The position numbers were made by a program, and so were the translations under genes. From Methyloversatilis universalis FAM5 (GTDB lineage: Bacteria; Pseudomonadota; Gammaproteobacteria; Burkholderiales; Rhodocyclaceae), in contig NZ_AFHG01000030.1 in the NCBI RefSeq assembly GCF_000214035.2, positions 62,001-126,000 on the forward strand: a stretch of 64,000 bases of DNA, read 5' to 3'. Under the pieces are notes generated by a model, which had not been told where the DNA came from, ran no database searches, and saw only the letters and a list, made by a program, of their open reading frames with translations. This document shows, in pieces, positions 50,442 to 59,910 of the stretch. Position 1 is the first letter of the stretch. Every line of letters begins with the position of its first letter.

Positions 50442-51644
50442 CTACCAGAGCGTTTCGCGCTCCGGCGATGCGCTGATGCGGTGAATGGCCAGGTCGGCGC
50501 CCTCGAACTCCTGTTCCGGATCCAGACGCAGTCCGGAGAAGGCCTTGATGGAACCGTAGATGATGGCGCCGCCGGCCAGTGCCAGCGCGACGCCGGCCAC
50601 GGTGCCGACCAGCTGGGTCATGAAGCTCACCTTGCCCAGCCCGCCCAGTGCCTCGAGCCCGAAAATGCCGGCGGCGATGCCGCCCCAGGCGCCGCACAGA
50701 CCGTGCAGCGGCCATACGCCCAGCACGTCGTCGATCTTCCAGCGGTTCTGGGTCAGCGTGAACATGAGCACGAACAGGCCACCCGCGATGCCGCCGGTGA
50801 GCAGCGCACCGAGCGGGTGCATGAGGTCGGAGCCGGCGCAGACCGCGACCAGGCCGGCCAGCGGACCGTTGTGCACGAAGCCCGGGTCATTGCGCCCGGC
50901 CACCAGCGCCACCAGCGTGCCGCCGACCATGGCCATCAGCGAATTGACCGCCACCAGTCCGTTCACCGCTTCCAGCTTCTGCGCGCTCATCACGTTGAAG
51001 CCGAACCAGCCCACGGTCAGTATCCAGGCGCCCAGCGCGAGGAAGGGAATGCTCGAGGGCGGATGGGCGGCGATGCCGCCGTCGCGCGAGTAGCGGCCGC
51101 GTCGGGCGCCCAGCAGAAGCACCGCCGCCAGCGCGATCCAGCCGCCGAAGGCGTGCACGACCACCGAACCTGCGAAGTCGTGGAAGGGCGCGCCGAAAGT
51201 GCTTTCAAGCCACGCCTGGAAGCCGAAGTTGCCGTTCCAGATCATGCCTTCGAACAGCGGATAGAGCAGGCCGACGATCAGTGCGGTGGCGCTCACTTGG
51301 GGCCAGAAGCGCGCGCGTTCGGCGATGCCGCCCGACACGATGGCCGGGATGGCGGCGGCGAAGGTGAGCAGGAAGAAGAACTTCACCAGATCGTAGCCGC
51401 CGGCCTGGGTCAGGCTGGCCGCGCTGCCCAGAAAATGAACCCCGTAGGCGATGCCGTACCCAATGAAGAAATACACCAGTGTGGATACCGCAAAATCCAC
51501 CAGGATCTTGACCAGCGCATTGACCTGGTTCTTGCGGCGTACCGTGCCCACCTCGAGGAAGGCGAAGCCGGCGTGCATCGCCAGCACCATGATGGCGCCG
51601 AGCAGGATGAACAACACGTCGGCCGATGTCTTGAAACTGTCCAT
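50442..51644 (-). CDS. amt: Ammonium transporter (Amt family)
   Basis: The 400-residue, 11-helix protein shows the Amt signatures: FAFLEVGTVRRKN near the start, DFAGSVVVHAFGGWIAL, and the paired-His region (HPLGALL and HGLCGAWGG). It conducts ammonium into the cell. The ATG at 51644 is preceded by GGAG. A sigma-54-like promoter ends about 34 bp upstream, and an NtrC-like dyad lies further up, which fits induction by nitrogen limitation. Unlike the usual glnK-amtB pair, no PII gene is adjacent; gdhA diverges instead. Confidence 0.93.
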   Translation of the reverse strand: MDSFKTSADVLFILLGAIMVLAMHAGFAFLEVGTVRRKNQVNALVKILVDFAVSTLVYFFIGYGIAYGVHFLGSAASLTQAGGYDLVKFFFLLTFAAAIPAIVSGGIAERARFWPQVSATALIVGLLYPLFEGMIWNGNFGFQAWLESTFGAPFHDFAGSVVVHAFGGWIALAAVLLLGARRGRYSRDGGIAAHPPSSIPFLALGAWILTVGWFGFNVMSAQKLEAVNGLVAVNSLMAMVGGTLVALVAGRNDPGFVHNGPLAGLVAVCAGSDLMHPLGALLTGGIAGGLFVLMFTLTQNRWKIDDVLGVWPLHGLCGAWGGIAAGIFGLEALGGLGKVSFMTQLVGTVAGVALALAGGAIIYGSIKAFSGLRLDPEQEFEGADLAIHRISASPERETLW

Positions 51645-51677
51645 GAAAGCTCCGGAAATCACGATCGAGGTGCAGAT

Positions 51678-51693
51678 AGCAAGAGCTGCACCA
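51678..51693 (-). promoter_or_regulatory. Sigma-54-type promoter of amt
   Basis: On the minus strand TGGTGCAGCTCTTGCT keeps the invariant GG and GC separated by 10 bp and the TTGCT -12 element. Transcription would begin near 51667, 23 nt before the amt ATG. Confidence 0.6.
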
Positions 51694-51823
51694 GCAAGTG
51701 GCGGAGGTCGGGGCGGGTGGCACGGAAGTGGGGCGCAGTGCGGCCTTCAGACCGATCCGGAGAGGCGGTCATGCCCTCGCGTGTGACAACACATGCGCAC
51801 TTTCCAGGGGCAAAATAGCGTGT

Positions 51824-51844
51824 TGCGCACAAAAAATGTGCGCA
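51824..51844. promoter_or_regulatory. NtrC-like inverted repeat between amt and gdhA
   Basis: Perfect 8-bp arms TGCGCACA and TGTGCGCA enclose AAAAA. The GC-AC/GT-GC symmetry resembles NtrC enhancer sites. It lies about 150 bp upstream of the amt promoter, a suitable activator distance, and about 70 bp from the gdhA start. Confidence 0.5.
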
Positions 51845-51912
51845 GTGAAACAAACTCGATCAAAATGCCCGGCTTTGGTGCATAAGTCCGTCAAGGGCAG
51901 TGGGAGACAACT

Positions 51913-53256
51913 TTGAAGTACGGCAATTTCAGCGATTTCGTGGCGCGGGTGGATGCGCGCAATCCGGGTCAGCCCGAATTCATCCAGGCGGTGACCGAGG
52001 TGATGGAAAGCCTGTGGCCCTTCATCGAGGCGAATCCGCGCTACGCCGAACAGGCGCTGCTCGAGCGGCTGGTTGAACCCGAGCGGGTGATCATGTTCCG
52101 CGTCTGCTGGGTCGATGACCGCGGCGAGGTGCAGGTGAACCGCGGCTACCGCATCCAGCACAGTTCGGCCATCGGGCCGTACAAGGGCGGCATCCGTTTC
52201 CACCCGTCGGTGAATCTGTCCATCCTGAAATTCCTGGCGTTCGAACAGACCTTCAAGAATGCGCTCACCACGCTGCCCATGGGCGGCGGCAAGGGCGGTT
52301 CCGATTTCGATCCCAAGGGCCGCAGCCAGGGCGAAATCATGCGTTTCTGCCAGGCCTTCGTGTCCGAACTGTTCCGCCACATCGGTTCGGATACCGACGT
52401 GCCGGCTGGCGACATCGGGGTCGGCGGCCGTGAGGTCGGCTACATGGCCGGCATGATGAAGAAACTCAGCAACCGTGCCGACTGCGTGTTTACCGGCAAG
52501 GGCCTGTCTTTCGGCGGTTCGCTCATCCGTCCGGAAGCGACCGGTTACGGCACCGTCTATTTCGCCGAGGAAATGCTGTGCCACGCCGGCCGCTCGATGG
52601 CCGGTCTGCGGGTGTCGGTGTCCGGTTCCGGCAATGTCGCGCAGTACGCGGTGGAAAAGGCGATGGCGCTGGGTGCCAAGGTGGTGACGGTGTCCGATTC
52701 CGGCGGCACCGTGATCGACGAGGACGGCTTCACCACTGAAAAGCTGGCCATCCTGATGGATGTGAAGAACCGCCAGTACGGCCGCGCGAGCGACTACGCC
52801 AAGCAGGTCGGTGCGCGCTTCGAGGAGAACGTGCGTCCGTGGCATGTGCCGGTCGACGTGGCGCTGCCCTGCGCCACCCAGAACGAACTGGACGAGAGCG
52901 ACGCGCGCACGCTGATCGCCAATGGCGTGAAGTGCGTGGCCGAAGGCGCCAACATGCCCTCGACCATCGAAGCCGCGAAGGCCTTCGAGGCGGCCGGCGT
53001 GCTCTACGCGCCGGGCAAGGCTTCGAACGCCGGTGGCGTGGCGACCTCGGGTCTGGAAATGAGCCAGAACGCGATCCGCATGAACTGGACGCGCGACGAG
53101 GTCGATACCCGTCTGCTCCAGATCATGCAGGGCATCCACGCCGCCTGCCTGCAGTACGGCAAGCGCAAGGATGGTCGCCTGAGCTATGTCGATGGCGCCA
53201 ACGTGGCCGGCTTCGTCAAGGTGGCCGAGGCCATGCTGGGGCAGGGCGTGATCTGA
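51913..53256 (+). CDS. gdhA: NADP-specific glutamate dehydrogenase
   Basis: The 447-residue hexameric-type GDH is the size of E. coli GdhA. Catalytic segments include GPYKGGIRFHPSVN, LPMGGGKGGSDFDPKG (catalytic Lys) and the nucleotide-binding VSGSGNVAQYA. It aminates 2-oxoglutarate to glutamate. The start is a TTG at 51913 with GGGAG upstream, and no ATG or GTG fits better; TTG often lowers expression. It diverges from amt and is followed by a bidirectional terminator. Its position suggests coordinated nitrogen control. Confidence 0.94.
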   Translation: MKYGNFSDFVARVDARNPGQPEFIQAVTEVMESLWPFIEANPRYAEQALLERLVEPERVIMFRVCWVDDRGEVQVNRGYRIQHSSAIGPYKGGIRFHPSVNLSILKFLAFEQTFKNALTTLPMGGGKGGSDFDPKGRSQGEIMRFCQAFVSELFRHIGSDTDVPAGDIGVGGREVGYMAGMMKKLSNRADCVFTGKGLSFGGSLIRPEATGYGTVYFAEEMLCHAGRSMAGLRVSVSGSGNVAQYAVEKAMALGAKVVTVSDSGGTVIDEDGFTTEKLAILMDVKNRQYGRASDYAKQVGARFEENVRPWHVPVDVALPCATQNELDESDARTLIANGVKCVAEGANMPSTIEAAKAFEAAGVLYAPGKASNAGGVATSGLEMSQNAIRMNWTRDEVDTRLLQIMQGIHAACLQYGKRKDGRLSYVDGANVAGFVKVAEAMLGQGVI

Positions 53257-53340
53257 TCTCAGTGCAGTCCCGGCCCGCCCGCGCCGTGCGGGTGTGGCCA
53301 GGGCGGAAACGCATTTCCGGCGACGTCCCGGAAACAAAAA

Positions 53341-53366
53341 GCCCACTCCGAGGAGTGGGCCTTTTT
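53341..53366. terminator. Bidirectional terminator between gdhA and the aminotransferase gene
   Basis: The stem GCCCACTC/GAGTGGGC is flanked by A-runs on the left and a T-run on the right, serving the two convergent genes. Confidence 0.92.
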
Positions 53367-53385
53367 TGCTGGAACGGCGTTTCGA

Positions 53386-54591
53386 TTACTTCAGGATGGT
53401 CGCGAGCGAGTCGGCCACGTAATCGATGTTCTTCGAGTTCAGCGCGGCCAGGCAGATGCGGCCGGTGCTGACGGCGTAGATGCCGAATTCGTCGCGCAGG
53501 CGATCCACCTGGGCCACGGTCAGACCGGTGTAGCTGAACATGCCGCGCTGGCGCACGACGAAGGAGAAGTCACGGGCCACGCCGCGGGCCGACAGCTTGT
53601 CGACCAGGCCAGTGCGCATCGCGCGGATGCGCTCGCGCATTTCGCCCAGTTCCTCTTCCCACATCGAACGCAGCTCGGGCGTAGCCAGCACCGATGCCAC
53701 CACCGCGCCGCCGTGGGTGGGCGGGTTGGAGTAGTTGGTGCGGATGGTGCGCTTGAGCTGGCTCAGCACGCGGGCCGATTCGTCCTTCGACGCAGTCACG
53801 ATGGACAGGGCGCCGACGCGCTCGCCGTACAGCGAGAAGGACTTCGAGAACGAGCTGGAAATGACGAAGCTCAGGCCGGACTGCACGAACTGGCGCACCG
53901 CCACGGCGTCCTGGTCGATGCCGTCGGCGAAGCCCTGGTAGGCCATGTCGAGGAAGGGCACCAGGTTGCGTGCCTTGCACACCTCGACCACTTCGGCCCA
54001 CTGGGCGTCGGTCAGGTCGGCGCCGGTCGGGTTGTGGCAGCAGGCGTGCAGCAGCACGATCTGGCTGGCCGGCAGCGCCTTCAGGTGGGCGATCATCGCG
54101 TCGAAGCGCACACCGCGGGTGTCGGCGTCGAAATAAGGGTAGACATCGACTTCGAAGCCGGCGGCTTCGAACAGCGCGCGGTGGTTTTCCCAGCTCGGGT
54201 CGCTGATGTAGACCTTGGCCTGCGGCAGCAGGCGCTTCAGGAAATCGGCGCCGATCTTCAGCGCGCCGGTGCCGCCCAGGGCCTGCGCGGTGACCACGCG
54301 GCCGTCGGCGGTCAGGGCCGCGCCCTGGCCGAACAGCAGGTCCTGCACCGCCTTGTTGTAGGCCGGCGCACCTTCGATCGGCTGGTAGCCGCGCGGCGGC
54401 GCATTCTTCATGCGCGCCTCTTCCGCGGCACGCACCGCACGCAGCAGCGGCAGCTTGCCCGCGTCGTCGTAGTACACGCCCACGCCCAGGTTCACCTTGG
54501 TGGTGCGGGTATCAGCGTTGAAGGCTTCGGTCAGGCCCAGGATGGGGTCGCGCGGGGCCATCTCGACGGTCGAGAAGACGGACGGGTTCAT
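53386..54591 (-). CDS. Aromatic/aspartate aminotransferase (TyrB/AspC type)
   Basis: The 401-residue class I aminotransferase has KVNLGVGVYYDD near residue 35, the PLP region HACCHNPTGAD and the PLP lysine in SSSFSKSFSLYGERVG. TyrB and AspC share this fold and overlap in aromatic and aspartate transamination; substrate preference cannot be set from sequence alone. The ATG at 54591 begins the conserved N-terminus. It converges with gdhA, which supplies glutamate, its usual amino donor, and diverges from uvrB. Confidence 0.92.
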   Translation of the reverse strand: MNPSVFSTVEMAPRDPILGLTEAFNADTRTTKVNLGVGVYYDDAGKLPLLRAVRAAEEARMKNAPPRGYQPIEGAPAYNKAVQDLLFGQGAALTADGRVVTAQALGGTGALKIGADFLKRLLPQAKVYISDPSWENHRALFEAAGFEVDVYPYFDADTRGVRFDAMIAHLKALPASQIVLLHACCHNPTGADLTDAQWAEVVEVCKARNLVPFLDMAYQGFADGIDQDAVAVRQFVQSGLSFVISSSFSKSFSLYGERVGALSIVTASKDESARVLSQLKRTIRTNYSNPPTHGGAVVASVLATPELRSMWEEELGEMRERIRAMRTGLVDKLSARGVARDFSFVVRQRGMFSYTGLTVAQVDRLRDEFGIYAVSTGRICLAALNSKNIDYVADSLATILK

Positions 54592-54761
54592 GCGTGCTCC
54601 GGTGTGCAGGGTTGGTGTGCCCGGGTCGGGCGGTGCGTCGTGCTATTAAAGATAGGTCGAAAAAACGACAACAATCGCGCTAATGTCCGCTTTTGCCTGA
54701 ACGCCGCCGAAGTCCTGCGGTCATCAGGCTGCAAACGATTTGTGCAACGCAAAATTCTACC

Positions 54762-56810
54762 ATGTCGGAAACTGTCGCCGCACCCGCCCTGTTAACCTTT
54801 GACAACAGTCCCTATCGCCTCCATCAGCCCTTTCCGCCGGCCGGTGACCAGCCGGGCGCGATCGACAAACTGGTCGAGGGCATCGAGGACGGGCTCATGT
54901 TCCAGACCCTGCTCGGCGTCACCGGTTCCGGCAAGACCTACACGATGGCCAACGTGATCGCGCGCACCGGTCGCCCGGCCATCGTGATGGCGCCGAACAA
55001 GACGCTGGCCGCCCAGCTGTACTCGGAATTCCGCGAGTTCTTTCCGGAAAACGCGATCGAGTACTTCGTGAGCTACTACGACTACTACCAGCCCGAAGCC
55101 TATGTGCCGTCGAAGGACCTGTTCATCGAGAAGGACAGCGCCATCAACGAGCACATCGAGCAGATGCGGCTGTCGGCGACCAAGAGCCTGATGGAGCGGC
55201 GCGACGTGATCATCGTCGCCAGCGTGTCGTCGATCTACGGCATCGGCGATCCGGTGGATTATCACGCGATGATTCTGCATCTGCGCGAAGGCGGCACGCT
55301 GCACCAGCGCGACATCATCGCGCGGCTGGTGCAGATGCAGTACCAGCGCAACGACACCGACTTCAAGCGCGGCACCTTCCGGGTGCGCGGTGACGTGATC
55401 GACATCTTCCCGGCAGAACACGCCGAGAACGCGCTGCGGGTGTCGCTGTTCGACGACCAGATCGAGGAACTGTCGCTGTTCGATCCGCTGACCGGCCAGG
55501 TGCGCAGCCGCATCGGCCGCTTCACCGTCTATCCGTCCAGCCATTACGTGACGCCGCGCGCCACCGTGCTGCGCGCGATCGACGCCATCAAGGCCGAACT
55601 GGAGATCCGCTCGAAGGAATTCGTAAGCCAGCACAAGCTGGTGGAGGCACAGCGCATTGAGCAGCGCACCCGTTTCGACCTCGAAATGCTGAACGAGCTC
55701 GGCTTCTGCAAGGGCATCGAGAACTACTCGCGCCACCTGTCCGGCCGCCAGCCGGGCGAGCCGCCGCCGACGCTGATCGACTATCTGCCGCCGGACGCGT
55801 TGATGTTCATCGATGAGTCGCACGTCACCATTCCGCAGATCGGCGGCATGTTCAAGGGCGACATGGCGCGCAAGACCAATCTGGTCGATTTCGGTTTCCG
55901 GCTGCCGTCCGCGCTGGACAACCGGCCGCTCAAGTTCGACGAGTTCGAGAAGCTGATGCCGCAGACCGTGTTCGTGTCGGCCACCCCGGCCGCCTACGAG
56001 GCGGCCAATCAGGGGCAGGTGGTGGAGCAGGTGGTGCGGCCGACCGGCCTGGTCGATCCGGTGGTGGAAATCCGCCCTGCCTCGACCCAGGTGGACGACC
56101 TGCTGGGCGAGATCCGCAAGCGGGTGGACGCTGGCGAGCGCGTGCTGGTGACCGTGCTCACCAAGCGGCTGGCCGAGGACCTGACCGACTACTTCAGCGA
56201 GAACGGCGTGCGGGTGCGCTATCTGCATTCGGACATCGACACGGTCGAACGGGTGGAAATCATCCGCGACCTGCGGCTGGGCGAATTCGACGTGCTGGTG
56301 GGCATCAACCTGCTGCGCGAAGGTCTGGACATCCCCGAGGTGTCGCTGGTCGCCATCCTCGACGCCGACAAGGAAGGTTTCCTGCGCTCCGAGCGCAGCC
56401 TGATCCAGACCATAGGCCGGGCCGCGCGTCACCTGAACGGCACCGCGCTGCTGTACGCGGACAACATGACCGACTCGATGAAGCGGGCCATCGCCGAAAC
56501 CGAGCGCCGGCGCGCCAAGCAGATCGCGCACAACGAGGCCCATGGCATCACGCCCAAGGGCGTGGTCAAGCGCATCAAGGACATCATCGACGGGGTCTAT
56601 GACCAGGAAGAGGTGGCGCGCGAACTCAAGGTGGCCGAGGAGCACGCGCGCTTCGAAGCCATGAGCGAGAAGGATCTGGCCAGGGAAATCAAGAAGCTCG
56701 AGAAGGAAATGGTCGAGCATGCCAAGAACCTGGAGTTCGAGAAGGCGGCCGAGGCGCGCGACCGGCTGTTCAAGCTGCGCAGCGGCGCCTTCGGCGCGGC
56801 CGCGCACTGA
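54762..56810 (+). CDS. uvrB: UvrABC system protein B
   Basis: The 682-residue helicase has Walker [15 protein letters not shown], the beta-hairpin [16 protein letters not shown], later helicase motifs ([14 protein letters not shown] and QTIGRAARH) and a C-terminal UVR domain ([22 protein letters not shown]). It verifies DNA damage in nucleotide-excision repair. The ATG at 54762 has only a weak ribosome-binding site but matches the family start; an earlier ATG would add 23 unrelated residues. It diverges from the aminotransferase gene. Confidence 0.97.
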   Translation: MSETVAAPALLTFDNSPYRLHQPFPPAGDQPGAIDKLVEGIEDGLMFQTLLGVTGSGKTYTMANVIARTGRPAIVMAPNKTLAAQLYSEFREFFPENAIEYFVSYYDYYQPEAYVPSKDLFIEKDSAINEHIEQMRLSATKSLMERRDVIIVASVSSIYGIGDPVDYHAMILHLREGGTLHQRDIIARLVQMQYQRNDTDFKRGTFRVRGDVIDIFPAEHAENALRVSLFDDQIEELSLFDPLTGQVRSRIGRFTVYPSSHYVTPRATVLRAIDAIKAELEIRSKEFVSQHKLVEAQRIEQRTRFDLEMLNELGFCKGIENYSRHLSGRQPGEPPPTLIDYLPPDALMFIDESHVTIPQIGGMFKGDMARKTNLVDFGFRLPSALDNRPLKFDEFEKLMPQTVFVSATPAAYEAANQGQVVEQVVRPTGLVDPVVEIRPASTQVDDLLGEIRKRVDAGERVLVTVLTKRLAEDLTDYFSENGVRVRYLHSDIDTVERVEIIRDLRLGEFDVLVGINLLREGLDIPEVSLVAILDADKEGFLRSERSLIQTIGRAARHLNGTALLYADNMTDSMKRAIAETERRRAKQIAHNEAHGITPKGVVKRIKDIIDGVYDQEEVARELKVAEEHARFEAMSEKDLAREIKKLEKEMVEHAKNLEFEKAAEARDRLFKLRSGAFGAAAH

Positions 56811-56958
56811 CACCGTGGCCGCACGGCAAGGGCGGCGGGGCGCTGCGGCGCCCGTCGGCCCCGGCCGGTGCTGATCCCTTCATTCCGCTGAGTCCTTCAT
56901 TCCGAAATCATCCCGCTGCCGGGCGGAACTTGCCGCGCCGGCCGCACTCCCTGCGAAC

Positions 56959-59073
56959 ATGGTCCACATCACCGCTTTCTTCCGCCCTCTGCTCGTCGCA
57001 CTGCTGAGCCTGCTGCCCGCGCTTGCGCCGGCCGCCGAGAGCGCGCCGTCCACCACCCCGCGTGCCACTGTGTCGCTGCTGTCGGCCAGCGATGCGCTGG
57101 CGCCCGGGCAGACCGTCGAACTGGCCCTGCATTTCCGCTTCCAGCCTGGCTGGCACATCTACTGGATGAACCCGGGCGATGCCGGTCAGGCGCCGCGCAT
57201 CGAGGTGTTCGCGCCCGCCGGCAGCACGGTGGGCGATGTCCGCTGGCCGGCACCCGAGCGCCACGTCGACGGACCGATCACCACCTTCGTCCATCAGGGC
57301 GACGTGCTGCTGCCTTTTCCGCTGACGCTGCCGGCGTCGCTGTCCGGCACCACCGCGCTGTCGGTGAAGGCCAGCTGGCTGGTGTGCAAGGACATCTGCA
57401 TTCCGGAAGAAGGCGTGTTCCGGCTTGAACTGCCGGCCGGTGCGGCTGAGCCCGGCAGCGACGCGCCGCTGTTCGAGGCGGCGCGGGCGGCCGCGCCGGT
57501 GCGCACCGACTGGCAGGTGTCGGTCGACGCGACCGGCCAGCTCACGCTGCGCGGCGCTGGCGCCGGTACGCTGAAAGCGGCGGATTTCTTTCCGGCGGAC
57601 TGGGGGCGGATCGAACACGGCGCCGCCCAGACGCTGACGGTCGAGGGCGACCGGGCCCGCATCGCGCTGGTGCCGGGCGCCGAATTCGATGCCGCCAAGC
57701 CTCTGGAGGGCGTGCTGCGCGCCACCGGCGCCGACGGGGTGGAGCGGGCGCTGTGGCTGTCCACCGCGGATCAGCCGGTCGTCCGCACGCCGGTGGTGAT
57801 GCTGGCCGCCGGCGACGCGCCGCCTTCGTCGGGGGGGACTGCACCGCCGATCCAGTCCTCGGCCGCAGGCGAAACCGGGGGGCTATGGCCGCTGCTGTTC
57901 GCCTTTGCCGGCGGCCTGCTGCTCAACCTGATGCCCTGCGTGTTTCCGGTGCTGGCGATCAAGGCGCTGTCCTTCGCCCGAGCCGGCGGGGGCGAGGCGG
58001 CGCGGGTCAGGCGGCATTCGCTGGCCTACTGCGCCGGCGTGGTGCTCAGTTTCGTCGCGCTGGCCGGCCTGCTGCTTGCGCTGCGGGCCGCCGGAAGCCA
58101 GGCCGGCTGGGGCTTCCAGTTCCAGTCGCCGGTGTTCGTCGCGGCCATGGCCACGCTGCTTTTCGCCATCGGTCTGAACCTGTCCGGTGTGTTCGACGTG
58201 GGCGGACGCCTGGCGTCGGCGGGCAGCGGGCTGGCGGAGCGCGGCGGACTGGCCGGCAGCTTCTTTACCGGCGTGCTGGCGGTGGTGGTGGCCACGCCCT
58301 GTACCGCACCCTTCATGGGCGGCGCGATCGCAGCGGCGCTGAGCGCCCCGGCCGTGGTCACCGTGGGCATCTTCGTCGCACTCGGTCTGGGCATGGCGCT
58401 GCCCTATCTGCTGCTGGCCTTTTTCCCGGCGCTGGCCCGGCGCATGCCGAAGCCCGGTGCCTGGATGGAGCGGCTGAAGCAGGCGCTGGCCTTCCCGATG
58501 TATGGCGCGGCGGCCTGGCTGGTGTGGGTACTCAGCCAGCAGAGCGGCGCGGATGGCGTGCTGCACGTGCTGGTGGCCCTGCTGCTGGTGGCGCTGGCCG
58601 CCTGGCTGGCCGGCAGCGCGCAGCGCGGCGCGCCGAGAGCCTGCCTGTGGCGGGCTGCGGCCGTGCTGGCGCTGGTGATCGCTGCGCTGGCGGTCGGACG
58701 CACACCCGCAGCGCAGCCGGTCGCCGCGGCTTCGGCCGAAGGCGCTTACTCGCCGCAGCGGCTGGCCGACCTGCGCGCCTCCGGCAAGCCGGTGTTCGTG
58801 AACATGACCGCCGCCTGGTGCGTCACCTGCCTGATGAATGAAAAGGTGGCCTTGTCGACGGCCGAGGTGCAGGCGGCGTTCGCTGCGCGCGGCATCGTCT
58901 ACCTGAAGGGCGACTGGACCCGGGCCGACCCGGACATCACCGCCTTCCTGCAGTCCCATGGCCGGGACGGTGTGCCGCTCTACGTCTATTACCCGGCGGG
59001 CGGCCAGCCGGTGCTGCTGCCGCAGATCCTGACGCCGGGCGTGGTGCTGGCGCATCTCGAACCCGGGCCGTAA
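56959..59073 (+). CDS. DsbD/ScsB-like protein-disulfide reductase
   Basis: The 704-residue protein has a signal peptide (ending near APAAES), an N-terminal DsbD-alpha-like domain with WLVCKDICIPEE, then a multi-helix CcdA-like core. Paired cysteines lie in MPCVFPVLAIK and TPCTAPFMGG, and a C-terminal thioredoxin domain carries AAWCVTCLMNEK. It would move electrons from cytoplasmic thioredoxin across the membrane to periplasmic thiols. Architecture favours the ScsB-like branch. A single-Cys redoxin gene follows 37 bp downstream and is a likely partner. Confidence 0.88.
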   Translation: MVHITAFFRPLLVALLSLLPALAPAAESAPSTTPRATVSLLSASDALAPGQTVELALHFRFQPGWHIYWMNPGDAGQAPRIEVFAPAGSTVGDVRWPAPERHVDGPITTFVHQGDVLLPFPLTLPASLSGTTALSVKASWLVCKDICIPEEGVFRLELPAGAAEPGSDAPLFEAARAAAPVRTDWQVSVDATGQLTLRGAGAGTLKAADFFPADWGRIEHGAAQTLTVEGDRARIALVPGAEFDAAKPLEGVLRATGADGVERALWLSTADQPVVRTPVVMLAAGDAPPSSGGTAPPIQSSAAGETGGLWPLLFAFAGGLLLNLMPCVFPVLAIKALSFARAGGGEAARVRRHSLAYCAGVVLSFVALAGLLLALRAAGSQAGWGFQFQSPVFVAAMATLLFAIGLNLSGVFDVGGRLASAGSGLAERGGLAGSFFTGVLAVVVATPCTAPFMGGAIAAALSAPAVVTVGIFVALGLGMALPYLLLAFFPALARRMPKPGAWMERLKQALAFPMYGAAAWLVWVLSQQSGADGVLHVLVALLLVALAAWLAGSAQRGAPRACLWRAAAVLALVIAALAVGRTPAAQPVAAASAEGAYSPQRLADLRASGKPVFVNMTAAWCVTCLMNEKVALSTAEVQAAFAARGIVYLKGDWTRADPDITAFLQSHGRDGVPLYVYYPAGGQPVLLPQILTPGVVLAHLEPGP

Positions 59074-59110
59074 GCGTCAACGATTCGAGCAATCACCGAG
59101 GAGATCCGAC

Positions 59111-59728
59111 ATGACGACAGCGATCAGCCACCGATCCGCGCTGCTGGCCCTTGCACTGGGTCTGAGCGCGGCGATTGCCCACGCCGCACCGCGGGTGGGC
59201 GAGCCTGCGCCCGCGTTCGCCGCGGTCGATTCCAATGGCCGCAGCGTCAAGCTGGCTGACTTCGCCGGCCGCACCGTGGTGCTGGAATGGACCAATCACG
59301 GCTGTCCCTATGTGCAGAAGTGGTACCAGGGCGGCATGCAGGCGCTGCAGAAGGATGCGACCGGCAAGGGGGCGGTGTGGCTGACCGTGCTCAGTTCGGC
59401 GCCGGGCACCCAGGGTCATGTCGATGGCCCGACCGCCAACCGGATGATGAAGGAGCAGGGAGCTGTGCCCACCCACTATCTGCTGGATCCGGAAGGACGG
59501 GTCGGCCGCGCCTACGGCGCGCAGGTCACGCCGCACATGTACGTGATCGCCCCGGACGGCCGGCTGGCCTACGCCGGCGGCATCGACAGCATCGCCTCTG
59601 CCGACGTGAGTGATATTGCGAAGGCCGAACCGCTGGCCAGGCTGGCCATCGATGCGGTGCTGGCCGGCAGGCCGGTGGCCAAGGCGCAGACGCGACCCTA
59701 TGGCTGCTCGGTGAAATACGCGAACTGA
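59111..59728 (+). CDS. Exported redoxin (thioredoxin-fold, single active-site Cys)
   Basis: The 205-residue protein has a signal peptide ending near AIAHA and an AhpC/TSA-like redoxin fold with NHGCPYVQKWY and a conserved C-terminal YGCSVKY. The active site has GCP without a second Cys in the usual CxxC position; the C-terminal Cys may resolve it. I infer a periplasmic thiol reductant or peroxidase partnered with the DsbD-like protein encoded 37 bp upstream. Its stop codon lies inside the first unit of a 14-bp tandem repeat. Confidence 0.85.
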   Translation: MTTAISHRSALLALALGLSAAIAHAAPRVGEPAPAFAAVDSNGRSVKLADFAGRTVVLEWTNHGCPYVQKWYQGGMQALQKDATGKGAVWLTVLSSAPGTQGHVDGPTANRMMKEQGAVPTHYLLDPEGRVGRAYGAQVTPHMYVIAPDGRLAYAGGIDSIASADVSDIAKAEPLARLAIDAVLAGRPVAKAQTRPYGCSVKYAN

Positions 59729-59796
59729 GGGACGCGAACTGACCGACACGAACTGACCGACACGAACTGACCGACACGAACTGACCGACACGAACC
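59721..59796 (+). repeat. 14-bp tandem repeat beginning at the redoxin stop codon
   Basis: Four perfect copies of CGAACTGACCGACA (59735-59790) follow a degenerate first copy (59721-59734) that contains the last codon and TGA stop of the redoxin gene; a partial sixth copy follows. The 14-bp period is not a codon multiple and the array encodes no credible peptide. Confidence 0.9.
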
Positions 59797-59910
59797 AAGG
59801 CTGAAGGTCGGGGTGCTCAGGCGTGCCCGGACGGATGGGGCTCGGCTGCTTGGGATGAGGGGCGGGCGGCCCACGGTCGGCGCAGGGCGCCGGCCGTGGG
59901 GGGGTACAGG

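Noticed and set aside
59721-59796. CRISPR array
   Set aside because: The 14-bp units are directly adjacent, with no spacers.
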